From the NCBI RefSeq assembly GCF_016906535.1, contig NC_057385.1:1-64000 (forward strand): 64,000 bases of DNA, in the 5' to 3' direction. Position 1 is the stretch's first letter. The number at the start of each line of letters is the position of its first letter. The translations under genes were made by a program, and so were the position numbers. The notes below the pieces were generated by a model. The model ran no database searches. It was not told where the DNA came from and saw only the letters and a list, made by a program, of their open reading frames with translations. Below, piece by piece: positions 1 through 10,780 of the stretch. The stretch comes from Rhizoctonia solani. Lineage: Eukaryota > Basidiomycota > Agaricomycetes > Cantharellales > Ceratobasidiaceae.

Positions 1-88
1 CCTAACCTAACCTAACCTACCTAACCTAACCTAACCTAACCTAACCTAACCTAACCTAACCTAACCTAACCTAAGCTAACCTAAACTA
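1..88. repeat. Telomeric tract, (CCTAA)n = (TTAGG)n on the other strand
   Basis: The window opens with a 5-base unit CCTAA repeated about 17 times, with one short unit near base 16-20 and degenerate units (CTAAG, CTAAA) at the inner edge. C-rich strand at the 5' end is the polarity expected for a left chromosome end. The unit is TTAGG, not the TTAGGG usual in fungi; every complete unit shows only two Cs. It abuts the 163-bp satellite directly. Confidence 0.9.
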
Positions 89-690
89 AGCAGATGCTGA
101 CAAATCATCAGTGTTGCACTCTCTGTGCGTACTTTGTACGCATGGTGTGCGGTGCTATGTGCGTGCCAGTATAAAATACTGACAAATCACAAGTGTTGCA
201 CTCTCTGTGCGTACAAAGTACGCATAGCGTGTGGCACTATGTGCGTGATGGTGCAGATGCTGACAAATCACCACTGTTGCACTCTCTGTGCGTACTTTGT
301 ATGCATGGTGTGCGGTGCTATGTGCGTGCCAGTATAAAATACTGACAAATCACAAGTGTTGCACTCTCTGTGCGTACAAAGTACGCATAGCATGTGGCAC
401 TATGTGCGTGGTGGTGCAGATGCTGACAAATCACCACCGTTGCACTCTCTGTGCGTACTTTGTATGCATGGTGTGTGGTGCTATGTGCGTGCCAGTATAA
501 ATACTGACAAATCACAAGTGTTGCACTCTCTGTGCGTACTTTGTACGCATGATAAGTATCACACTGTGCATACTCTCTTTTCAGATGTCAAGTGTTGTGC
601 TTGCTGTGCATACAAAGCATGCACTACAGGTGTTAGCTTGCATGTTTTCATTCAAATACTGACTAGTGTTCAGAGGTGTGATCTCCATGC
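89..690. repeat. Subtelomeric tandem satellite, 163-bp dimer of ~81-bp monomers
   Basis: About six monomers of ~81 bp follow the telomere, each carrying a block near CTGACAAATCACNNNTGTTG and then a 17-bp palindrome. Monomers alternate: one type has TGCGTAC-TTT-GTACGCA, the next TGCGTAC-AAA-GTACGCA, giving a 163-bp higher-order period that is clear from 125 to 500. Similarity decays between about 585 and 690. The short open frames here repeat with the same period and are satellite artefacts, not genes. The same palindrome core recurs near 10.6, 18.5-19.2 and 59.5-60.8 kb. Confidence 0.88.
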
Positions 691-785
691 ATACACTCAA
701 GCCTAAGAGGTTTTACCATGGGTAGCCTGGCTCAGTTTGGGACCCAGGCTGGGACCCAGCCTACCTAGCAGCCTAGTTTCTCTGA

Positions 786-803
786 TTAACCTAACCCTAA
801 CCC
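786..803. repeat. Short interstitial telomeric repeat at the gene break
   Basis: The plus strand reads TTAACCTAACCCTAACCC, i.e. GGGTTAGGGTTAGGTTAA on the minus strand: mixed TTAGGG and TTAGG units in the same polarity as the terminal telomere. It is fused directly to the truncated FunK1-like gene, and the TAG stop of that frame lies inside the repeat. It looks like the scar of a healed chromosome break. Confidence 0.75.
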
Positions 804-2181
804 ACCGCCCAAAGTGTGCACGTTCCGCGTCCAAGAAGAGATTGAGCCCAAAACAGGGCTTTATTGATTGTATACTCTTGGTCCCCAATCATGACAAGAC
901 ATTCCTGGGGGCAAATGGTGACATTCCCTGAATTGTCAATAAAGTGCAAATCAAATCCAAGGGCCTTCAAATCTGTTGTCCACAAAGCCGCAAATGCAAC
1001 CGTCAACTTGACTGGGTCGGAGCGGATATCAAAAGCTTGACTGACTACAATAAAGCTTCTCAAATGAAAAACCAGCTGTAGTCGCCACTTGGAGAGCAAA
1101 ACTCCAATAGTATGACGGCGATGGGGCTGAGCGCTGATTGTTTCCAGGCAATAGCTTAGTAGTTGTTCCAATGGATTGTCACTGTCTCTACCTGGCGTTG
1201 ATCCAGCAACTTTGCTGTTTGATTGCCTGGATTGGCTAGCACTTTGCAACGGCTTTGACTGATCTACGGGTGAGTACTTGCATTTCATGGGATTATAATA
1301 CTCACCCTTTTCCTTGGCGGCTCTCCAAGTTGGTCATGAGCCCCACGCTTGTTGCTGTGCTTCACCTCCCAACAAACCAGTACGTCCTTCCAGCTAGGCG
1401 TTCCATTGGGCATCGTTCCAGACACACCAGTAATATCTGGCTTACAAAAAGCAGGTGAATCAAGTAGGTATTTTTGCAAAGTATCCCTAAATGCAAGGTT
1501 GGTTTTGCTTTGGAGGTCAAACAGAGGACCAATTTGTGTGCTGATCGAGTCGTAGAGATCAATTAACGGTGCGTAAAGTGCAGCTTCATTACCAAGAGGG
1601 ACGTCTTTAATTCTGTCCATGATTGGGCCCCACCAACCAGCTGATTCAAAGGCATTGCAATCTAGGCCTTCTTTGATTGCCTGATAATGACTGTTGGGAA
1701 ATTTGCACACTTCACGAATAAACAGTTGAAAGTCCATGCCGTGAACTATGTTACCATTTATTTCACCTCTAAGAAGAGGGGCCTTGGATTGCCTATCTGT
1801 TCTTGTTGATGTACTGACGCGAACAACGTGAGGGGTGCTGCTAGACCCAGCTAGTCGAGCAAAACGGACGTCAGAATTGGGACAAAGATGTATGCTCAGA
1901 TTCCATACTTGGAGCAGACATGAGCCTTCCAAGTAAGTTTTGTGTTTGGAATCAATCAGAGTATTGATTTGCAAGACCTTGTTGCACGAAAAAAATGAAG
2001 AGACTACAAAGACTAAGCCATTGGCAACCAACATGGGTAAGCGCCAGAGTGAAAAGCATAGCCACTGATCAACTTCACGCCTGCTTGGCAGCTGAGAAAT
2101 TGTTGCAGCCCAGCACCACTGTCTCTTACAATCGTTCGCAAGCAGGGTGGCAGTTATTTGGTCACAGCTCGGGCAATTCAT
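797..2181 (-). pseudogene. FunK1-type fungal protein kinase, N-terminal part only (truncated at telomere seed)
   Basis: Two minus-strand coding blocks (2181-1306 and 1258-797) join across a 47-bp GT..AG intron (1259-1305, phase 0). The first block holds a CKPDITG motif followed about 20 residues later by VCWEVKHS, the conserved start of the FunK1 N-terminal region. The second holds QLLSYCLETISAQPHRRH, then SQAFDI, typical of the same region in fungal FunK1 kinases. The reading ends at LLGRGTCT, where the kinase glycine-rich loop should begin, and runs straight into TTAGGG-like repeats that supply the stop codon. The whole catalytic domain is therefore absent, so this can only be a remnant or an N-domain-only protein. 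The start at 2181 is the first ATG; an upstream exon is possible. Family assignment is from recalled motifs. Confidence 0.68.
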
Positions 2182-2279
2182 TTTCCCTCACCCACCTAGA
2201 GTTTCTGAGCCAACACAAGCAACGTTCTTGACTCAGGGTCAGTGGTTAAACGTACCTTAATTAGTGTACTCACCAGCAC

Positions 2280-5200
2280 AACGGTATTCGTCCCACTGAT
2301 ACCGTCCGAGGGTCCCTACTCCTTATACCCTCAGACTCAAAGATTCGCATCTCCAACTTTATCAAGATCTCAGACGTCCTCGCCGTTGAAACCCAGTGCC
2401 AACCCGGAGTCTGGACTCTTGAAGCCAAGAGTGTCGCTACCCTCTCCGATCCTACTTCTAATGATGAGATAGCCCCTGACGATGCACCTGAACCTGGTCC
2501 ACTCTTTTGAAAAGGTTCAGAATATTTTAGCAAACTTCAAGCATCTCATGATGCGAACAAGAGCAAGGTGGTCACCACCCGAGCGCCATGTCGACTCTGA
2601 AAATTACGCTAACGAGCACGTTTAGAGGCAAAGCCCGGCCCCAGCGGTACGGCGAGGGACCACGGGTTTACAAAATCTGTGAGTACCGGGTTGTTTATCC
2701 GATTGTTTCGAGTCTCCACCCTAATTTAAGTTCCCATACGTTCGCATTGCCCCTGATATACGATGGATATCCCATCTCATATTTTCATTCTATTCGTCCT
2801 CATACGTTACGAGCTTTACTTCATCCATTTATCCATTCTCCAATCCGTTGTTTAATATGCGTTTTTGCGAGATTATTGCTCAGCATTACTCTTGGCAATT
2901 TCACCCCCCCGTTTCAAAAACCGGCATCATGCCGACTTCCTTTCTCTTTGTACTTTTTGTTCATTCTAGCGGCAATACTTGTTTTATGAATTCCACGCTC
3001 CAGTACCTGACCCATATTCCCGAACTCGAGGAATACTTCCTTTCCGGTCTTTATAAACAAGGGCTGAACTACGATAACCCTCTCGACATGCAGGGTCAGA
3101 TCACTAACGTCTTTGGCGCCCTTATCCACCACCTATATCCATCCCCCAACTCATCCGCCGAGCCTGCGACAAAGAGCTATAGGTGGGGCAACTCCACAAA
3201 CTCGTATGCGCCAAGAGAGTTCAAACATACCTTGGGAAAATTCGCTCCTGCGTTTTCAGGCTATCAACAGCATGATACCCGACAGTTTCTCGGGTTCTTG
3301 TTGGACGGATTGCAGACTTGAATCGAGTGCTCAAGAACCCATACCTCGAGAAACCCGAATAGCCAGAGGAAGGTGGTGACCAAAAGGCGGTTGCAAAGGA
3401 GACCTGGGAAGGGCACAAGAAGCGAAACGATAGCATAATCGTTGATCTCTTTCAGGGTATGTACAAGAGCACGCTTGTATGCTCCAAATGTAGCAAAGTG
3501 AGTTTAACCCTTTTACCTCGCGTGGTTTGTTCTTGCATCAGGCCAGACAATGACTCGTGCATGTCTCGGTTGAAAGTACTCGTTGCATTCCTCGTACAGA
3601 TCTCAATCGCATTCGATCCCTTTATGTATCTTACACTTCCTCTGCCTGTCACGAAAACATGGCGGCACATCATTCACTGGGTTCCTTGGGATACGAGAAA
3701 ACGTACGCTGGCTGTCGAAATCGAGGTTCCGAAGGACTCGAGCTATGGATATCTGAAGAAGCTGTTCGCCAAATGGTTCGGGGTCGAGGCGGAAAATGTG
3801 AGTACTCCTGGTCTTTTTCCCGCCCGAGCTGCGTTCCTCTTCTGCCTCAATCTGTGCCGTGGATACCTCTTTCCCGGCTCAGATTTGTTTCTTTATGCGT
3901 TCATCCAATGGTACAGTTGCGAATTCTTTACCCGCCCTCGAAGCTGCCCTATCACACCTCGCTTTCCAAGCGCCTCTCTGACTCGTATATCGCATTTCCT
4001 TTCCGCCTCGGCCATCCGTACGCTGTATGCGTCAAATCGACCCTTTTTATCATTAGATTCTATCACCTCCGGAGCAGGGCTCTATCTCCTGCGTGTTATC
4101 TAATCAAAGATTCACGCGCCTAGCGCATGATTTCGCGTACGCTGGACCATGCACGCCACCCTGGCGGTGCCATCTGCCCACTCGGCTATTTTGATCTGTT
4201 GCAATCATTTACCCGCGAACTCGGTTTATGTTTATTCAACTGAGCACTTTTCTTATTCAATAAATTTTTGCTTTGGCATAATTACTGATTAGGTGCAGTT
4301 TTGCGACGGAGCTTGTGAAGGACGCAAAACTTATACTGGGCCGACCAGGCCGTTGCGTGTCGCCTTTACTACTGTAATAGCACCTCATATTTGTGTCTTG
4401 TTTGTTGCACCCTGCTCTCGGCGCTTACACCGCTCACTCTGCCTCTTTCATTCTACGTTCGGCGAGCACAACGTGCTCGCTGCAGAGCTTTTCCAGTCCA
4501 TCTTTCCCCTCTTTCTCTTTATCTGTTCCCACCCGCCCGCGCCTTCTCTACACGCATACGATCCGGTTCGGCCGCCCACCCAGCTCGCTCGGTGGCTCGG
4601 CCCCGGTGGCACCCCGGTTCGGCGTACCGCCTCTCCGGCTCCCACCCCATGCGTCTACCGGTCTGGATCGTACGCGCATCTCCTTTCCCCTTATCATGTA
4701 TGCATATATTCGCGTCTTTATTCATCACGCGCCGGCCCAAGGCCCAGTTTTTGTTTTGCTCACTCGTTCGTAGCTCCTTGCGGCGGAAGTATGGTCGCAT
4801 AAGTTCTACAAGTTTTACGACGACTATATGAATTTGACCGAACTCGCCGAGAAAGATACCCTAGTCGTATATGAACTTCCCGTTCCCGTGAAATCTATCG
4901 CCAAACCTCCTCCTCAGACGTCCTCCTTTACGTTTGGCGCCAAACCGAAACCACCTCCCAAAACCGACCCGAACGCCCCATCCCTTCTACCTATATTCCA
5001 CATCTCCGAGGCTCAACGCAGTACAGCGTTTGGCGTACCGTTCTTTGTGTTACTCACCCCTGCTGAAGCCAGTTCGCGCGAGGAGATCTACCGAGCTGTG
5101 GTTGAACGGTGCGAAAGATGGACAAAGAATAAGAGCAATTTGTGGAAATATCGTGGCCCTAGGTTGTTCCTTAGCGAGGACGAAGATGGTGAAGGGGAGT

Positions 5201-6701
5201 TGGTTGAATAAATACCTCCCGAGGCGGACGAGGCGGACGAAGCTGTGACGGAGATCAGGCCAGAAGCCGACGAGATGAAGGTCGAGGTGGTTCGAGATGT
5301 GGAGATGCAACCTGCCCAGGAAATCGTGGCCAAGGAGGAAGCGTCTACGGAGCCCGCTCAGGATGACGGAAAACTCGCACCTCCTGCTGACCCGCAAGGG
5401 CAAGAGGACTTCGAGGTGATCGGTCCGCAAACCGAATTATTCGAGCTACGACTATTTAACTCGGTAACAGCGACTGGGATCGAAACAGGGTTCAATATGA
5501 ATGCTTCTTCCGTTCGATGGGTCGACTGGAATACGCGTGAGCAGGCGGCAAAACCGGACCCAACTCTATCTGACCCCGAGAGCGAGGATGGCAGCGCAGT
5601 AATTGTCGAGAAGCTGTCTCAACCCACGCCGCTGGTCAAGCCCACTGACGCTCTTGTATGCCAGTGGTCATCGCCAATGCAGACACATTTCTTTGGCTCC
5701 GAGTCTTCGCTTTTCGACGAGTGGGAGGAGTTTATACACCCAGAAGTCCAGGCGGCGCGGGATGCACAAATCAAATCTCGTTCAGGCAGGCGTTCTATCG
5801 ATCTCGAAGATTGTCTCGACGAACTCACGAAGGAAGAGCAACTTGGCGAGGAAGACCTCTGGTATTGTCCTAGGTGCAAAAAGCATCAGCAAGCAACCAA
5901 GAGATTCGAGCTCTGGTCCGTACCCGATATACTTGTCGTCCACCTCAAACGTTTCTCCAATGCCCGAGCCATGCGAGACAAGATCGATGCTCTCGTTGAG
6001 TTCCCGATCTCTGGACTTGATCTGAGTTCACGAGTTGGAGAGAGCGGTCAATCGGATGAATGCGTATATGACTTGTTTGCGGTTGATGAACATATGGGCG
6101 GTCTTGGTGGAGGTCACTATCGGGCATATGCGAAGAACTTGTCCGATGGCGAATGGTACCACTTTGACGACAGTTATGTCAGCAAGTCGAGCGCTGAAGA
6201 CTCGGTCGTAAGTCCCTCACCCCCAATTGGATCAAAGTGTTCTTACGCTCAGCCTAGAATGCTAACGCATATTTGTTGTTCTACCGAAGACGCTCGTCAG
6301 ATTCCAAGGCTGTGATCAAGAAGGTTCGTGCACGAGTTGACTCGAATCAGGAACCTGACTCCCAAAAGTCTATTGACATGGGAGGGCAGTCTGTCGTGCG
6401 CGTACCAGACGAAGCGGATCCCCCACCGTTCGAACTCTCAGACCTTGATGTTCTCGTTCCTCCATCTGCTTACGACCTACCCGAGTCTCAGGCTTCCTAT
6501 GATCTCCCAGGGTCATACAGATCCAACCCTGGCGGCTCCGACGACGACCCCACCTTCACCACGCCATCACCAGTGACCACCGGCTCCGCTGGGGCCGAGT
6601 ACGATTCACTTGAAGAGAAAGACCAAGATGGTGTAGAGAGGCTAGGGGGGGTCGCGGTCGAGGTTACGACCACCACGACCACGGAGAAGAAAGAGTTATA
6701 G
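2280..6701 (+). pseudogene. Ubiquitin C-terminal hydrolase, UBP12/USP4-like, decayed
   Basis: Exons can be followed at about 2280-2567, 2626-2678, 2970-3497, 3600-3797, 4774-6207 and 6258-6701, with matching splice phases. The Cys box GLQNLGNTCFMNS spans the 2679-2969 intron (catalytic Cys codon 2980-2982). Further on come FSGYQQHD, the zinc-site pairs CSKC and CPRC, VVHLKRF, and the His box GGLGGGHYRAYAKN with WYHFDDS. This is the USP fold of the UBP12 type, a cysteine protease removing ubiquitin from substrates. It is broken: TGA at 2508-2510, a frameshift near 3315, TAG at 3360-3362 (EKPE-stop) and an in-frame TAA at 5209-5211. The inferred intron 3798-4773 is 976 bp, very long for this genome. 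The Glu of the conserved QQHDSQEF block is replaced (QQHDTRQF). GC-rich gene sequence contrasts with the surrounding AT-rich repeats. Confidence 0.85.
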
Positions 6702-7489
6702 ACACCCAGATAGATTTTGGTGCCATATTTTTTACATACATAATATATTTAATTTGAATGATCTTTTTCCATATAAACATGACATGCATACCGAGTGGGA
6801 AGTTGAAAGCTATAGTAAGCGTTGCAAATTTGCATTGAAAATGTTCTGAGTAGAGTTGGCGTGGTGCCCAGACCTACTTTCGGGAAAAGACAATAAGCCT
6901 GAGTCAACCTGTGACGGCGGGCAATTATAGTAATATTAGAACCCATACGCCACTAGATATATGCCAGTGTTTGCAAACCACTTAAATGTTGAATGTAACT
7001 TTTCTATTGAGCGGTTTAGTATGTACAACGAGACATTCAAGGAGGCATTATTGATCATCTATGAGCCTCATGACGTAGGGAACAAAGGGCCACGACATAA
7101 CCCAGTAGTTAGTATCCCTCATAAACTTATTGACAGTGATCTTAAGCTCTTTCACACGTACGGCCTATTCGTGTTCGTTGCAATAATGTGGTGTAACTTT
7201 GGTGAGGGTCTCTATAAATTCGTTCATTATTGAGCAGTTACGAAGACAGTGAATGGGGGTTTGGGCACTATCGCCGTAGGAGCATTGAGGGTAGATGTGA
7301 GGGTGGACTCTACGGGGCTCCAAAAACCCTGGAGCACTCTGGAGTGTTCCAGTTTTGGGAACCTCCTCTTTAGGACCCGACGGACCCGGATTGGTCGGCG
7401 AGCACTTGAAAACACTCCACGAGCATCTCCAAGCGTTCCCGAGATTTTCGGGGCCTCGTAGAGGAATCGAGTAAGTCACATGATGGAGA
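6702..7489. other. Intergenic stretch
   Basis: No supportable gene. A 90-codon open frame at 6961-7233 (+) has no recognisable motif. 7476-7489 (TCACATGATGGAGA) is the left target-site duplicate of the LINE that follows. Confidence 0.5.
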
Positions 7490-8307
7490 TTTTTTTTTTT
7501 GATACACGTCCATATATGGGCAATACGGGAGCTACATGCGAACTAGGCAAACCGCTCACAAACACGACCGAACCGTAAAAGCTACAAGAGGAAAACACAT
7601 CAGCAGAACCAAAAGGAGAACAAACACGAGAGTAGCACGGTCAGAGAAAGAGGAAATCGTCGCGCGGCGACATACATGTGGCTTAAGGCCTAACTCAGGG
7701 TAGTGGCCGTAAGGGCGGGAATGGTGTGGCGGCCGTAAGGGCGTATATACTACATAGTTTGAGCGGTTGCCTGCGGGCCTCCTCGTCTTCGGCCTATGCC
7801 CGTTCTGGCAATGAACTTTGCTACTGCTTCGAGACCTGCAAGGGAGCCAAACAGTGTGGGATCGTTAATGTTGGTGGAAAACTCACTAAGTATCCCCCTG
7901 TGTCCCGCTGTAGCGGGACAGGAGGTGGTTTAATGGAATATGGTCTCGTCCGACTCCCCGCAGGCGCATCTGGGATCGACGTTATGGTTGAATTGGGCGT
8001 GGTATTCGCCGTAGTGTCCATGTCCTGTTAGGTATTGGACGAGGCGGCACTCGAGGTCCCTGTCCAAGTTGCTGGAGTTGAAGATCGGGTGTAGTTTGAG
8101 AGCAGGTGGGCGGGGGATGTAGTACTTCGAGTTGACTCTGGACTCAGAGTGTTCGTGCCATATTTTCTTCCATGAGCGTGCGGTCTTCAGGGTTGCCTGT
8201 TCTCTCGCCCATGTAACGGTGCGATTGAAGATGGGGGTCGGAACAGCTCTAGCTCCTTCGTTAGCCAGTCGGTCTGCCATTTCATTGCCTTCGACTCCGT
8301 TGTGCCC
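7490..8307 (-). mobile_element. Non-LTR retrotransposon (LINE), 5'-truncated 3' end, copy 1
   Basis: A poly(T) run at about 7490-7500 is the poly(A) tail of a minus-strand element. A 14-bp duplication, TCACATGATGGAGA, flanks it at 7476-7489 and 8308-8321. The remaining coding end carries GHNGVEGNEMADRLANEGAR, the closing RNase H motif, then LTGHGHYGEYHAQF and the Cys-rich CACGESDE tail found at the C-terminus of fungal Tad-like LINE ORF2 proteins. Everything upstream (endonuclease, reverse transcriptase) is missing. The 3' untranslated end shares GGCAAACCGCTC with copies at 30.2 and 35.3 kb. The insertion lies 18 bp upstream of the start codon of the next gene. Confidence 0.85.
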
Positions 8308-8339
8308 TCACATGATGGAGACGAATTTTTATTCACTTC

Positions 8340-9197
8340 ATGTCGACAAAGGCGACCCTCACCGTTTTCACCACTGCGTCTTCTGTATGTAAGACACCAG
8401 AAAGGTTCAACACATGGCTTGATGAGGTTCGAGCTGATCCGAATATTCGTCGGACACTGCCGAAGCCGATCGGAGATATGGTCGATGAAAGCCTGCGGCT
8501 CCCCGCTTGGATCTTTGACCCAGTGAATGCTCTCTACTGTTGCGCTTTTCCCGCTATTAAACCTAAATGTCAGAATAGCCACTACTATCAAACCTTTGAG
8601 TTGATCTACCCTGGAAAACTTGGTGTCTTGAACGTAACACGCCCAGCTACGAGCAGCGAGCCACAGGATGAGTCTACTTCGAAAGACTTGGTTCACGCGC
8701 TTCAACACATCTTATACGTTCAGGATCGTCATGAAGTGTTGTTCACTTATGTATGTCATAGGAATATCCATAGCGAATCCGACTTCTGTCAGCCGCTGGA
8801 TCGTCTGGCGACTCATGTCTGGTGTACAGAGCTCGGAATGAAGGATGGATTCTGCTTTCGGTAATGTGATCATTTATTGGAGGGGCAAATCATGTCACCA
8901 AACTATCTCCTTAATAGCTCGGAGTGCACAGTCAAACTACCTAACACAAATATTGTCCACATAGCCGACTCGACCGTTGACTCAGTATTATTTCTGTTCA
9001 ACCCTACCCCCCACAATTTGGGTAGCTTCCGAGTAATACCAACCCCTGTCCGAGCTGGTCTGACTTGCACGACGGACATGGTCGAGAGTCTGGAGCTCGT
9101 TCATTGGGTCACTGAATATAAAAAATCTGATTTGGCGGCGGTTCAGCAACAAGTGTACTACGGAATGGTCTCTAGTCTCTGCTCTACGGGGGCATGA
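8340..9197 (+). CDS. Hypothetical protein, 266 aa, two exons
   Basis: Exons 8340-8860 and 8918-9197 join across a 57-bp intron (GTAATG..TTAATAG) with matching phase 2; the TAA at 8862-8864 lies in the intron. The product starts MSTKATLTVF and ends VYYGMVSSLCSTGA. Near the C-terminus LELVHWVTEYKKSDLAAVQQ gives an E-x-K arrangement like the one in FunK1 N-terminal regions and in PD-(D/E)xK folds, but no upstream PD motif is obvious, so no activity is claimed. No signal peptide or membrane segment is visible. A LINE has inserted just upstream (target duplicate at 8308-8321), probably into the promoter or 5' leader. Function unknown. Confidence 0.6.
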
Positions 9198-10487
9198 ATT
9201 TATCCGGAGGCCTCCAGGGCACTCATGAGGACCGGAGCGCTGCGAGGAGGCCCCCCCCCAGTCCGTCAGTGTCGTAAGTTCCTATGTCACATCGTGCGGT
9301 GTCACGAGTTGATGTAGAGCCTTGCAATCTACTCGATCCACTCGTGGTTACTCACGAGTTTGATACCAGTCTCATGATCCACTCGATCCACTCGTGTTTA
9401 CTCACGAGTTTGATACTCTTCTCACGATTGAGTGGTCTTTGCGGCGTTGTTTGTTGGTTAGCTACATGTGTACGCTTGCTTTTAAACTATAATTGGCGAT
9501 TGATCTCATTCACGCACACAGTGTAATACAGCTAATACAGTAATTTATTGTTTCAGTTCTCACAGAGGCTTGCGCAACACAAGCATACATCACAAGTATA
9601 ACCCAATACAACCCGACGCTACACGGCACGACACAATCCAACACAAAACGACACGATGCGGCACAAAACGACACGCAAAATGACACCACGTAAGATAATA
9701 GTACATGATATAAAGTAGAAACGGCGGGGTGGGGGTTGAGGCAAGTCAAGGCACAGGCAATAACGCACATGGGGATGAGGAAGAACAATATGGATATGGG
9801 GCTGAGCAGTATACCTAACCATGGAGAAAACAAGACAAATTAGACGGAACGGGTTTTGCGTGTATGATTGGGAGGAGGCAACAAGTCAACAGAACACCAA
9901 AGAGCTAAGAGCAAAAAGAGCAAGAAAAGGGAAAGGGAAAGTCAATGAATTGAGTCATTGTGTACATGCTGGTCTGGAGCCGGGGTTGTGAGAGGGCATG
10001 ACGGGTGACAATCTTGAGTTAATACGCCTAGTGGGTGGCCGGGCCCTTGCCCTTTGACCGTGCACTAATCTGTCCATCGTTGTTGTACTCAACTGGCTCC
10101 TCTGCGGTGAGTGCTGCATTGTTCTCCTCATCTCCACTCTTGCCACCTTCCATTCCTTTGTCATCCTCTTGGACCTGTTCCCATTCCTTGTTGTCAACCC
10201 ATTCCTGCGTCCACAAGTCCGCCATTTCCTTGTCTACCTCCTGTATAAGCCCCTTGCCACTCTCTTTGCCCAGCCCCTCATCAAACTCCTTGTCCAACCC
10301 CAGCTCTCAAATCTGCTGCGTATAAGCAACTTGCTTGTTCAGGGTTTGGTCTGACTGGTTGGGTTCCTTGGCAGTGGGGTGTCAGCACAAAACTCAGCAA
10401 TCTGTGAGGGCAGAAGCCCTTGCTCTTTGACAGGCTGCATAGCATTGGAGTAAGGTTTTTAAGCCCACCTAGGATTTGTCTCCTAAC
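9198..10487. other. Intergenic, low-complexity and short repeats
   Basis: Contains two copies of a ~40-bp hairpin repeat at 9328-9425, an ACACRA-rich simple stretch around 9590-9680, and an acidic 89-codon minus-strand frame (10297-10028, Glu/Asp/Lys-rich, ending SKGKGPATH) that may be a transposon fragment. Nothing else supportable. Confidence 0.5.
9328..9425. repeat. Two-copy hairpin repeat (CTCGTG..CACGAG)
   Basis: The block ACTCGATCCACTCGTG(G/T)TTACTCACGAGTTTGATAC occurs twice in tandem about 49 bp apart; a partial CACGAGTTGATG precedes it at 9304. Each copy holds the inverted pair CTCGTG/CACGAG. Confidence 0.65.
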
Positions 10488-10545
10488 CATCCTAGGATCC
10501 TAGGATACTAGGATGAGCCCTAGGATGGACCTAGGATGGACTGGT
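10486..10545. repeat. CCTAGGAT short tandem/palindromic repeat
   Basis: CCTAGGAT or its close variants occur five to six times within 60 bp; the core CCTAGG is self-complementary. A related patch lies at 25626-25650. Confidence 0.65.
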
Positions 10546-10619
10546 GAGTGACCAACTTTCCCAGTTCATTCTCTTTGGTTAGGATTCACTGCCTGACTAA
10601 GATCACTCCCACCACCAGC

Positions 10620-10780
10620 CAGCTTGTATGTGTATAGCATACTTGGTATGCCCAGCCCACCATGCTCACACATTGCTACTCCCACAGCGTACTTAGTATG
10701 CCCCTCCTGGACTGGAGCTTTGTAACTATGTAAGTGCCTTTGCTTTGGGAAGCGGCATACCCAGTACGCTGGTCCTGGCA
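10620..10780. repeat. Cluster 2 of the GCRTAC-N3-GTAYGC palindrome
   Basis: Three palindromes lie within 140 bp: GCATACTTGGTATGC near 10637, GCGTACTTAGTATGC near 10687 and GCATACCCAGTACGC near 10754. Flanking DNA is not alignable with the subtelomeric satellite; only the palindrome is shared. Confidence 0.7.

Noticed and set aside
125..706. Cys-rich small open frames in the first 700 bases
   Set aside because: They repeat with the 163-bp satellite period and start with it; no codon-level conservation apart from the repeat.
3798..4773. Overlapping open frames of up to 169 codons near 4293-4831
   Set aside because: They lie in the inferred long USP intron, overlap in all frames and are pyrimidine-rich; no motif.
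8861..8917. In-frame TAA suggesting a broken gene
   Set aside because: A 57-bp GT..AG intron with closing phase removes it.
9510..9833. Hydrophobic minus-strand frame (107 codons) that looks membrane-bound
   Set aside because: It reads through an ACACRA-rich simple stretch; the Cys/Val/Ser pattern follows the nucleotide repeat.
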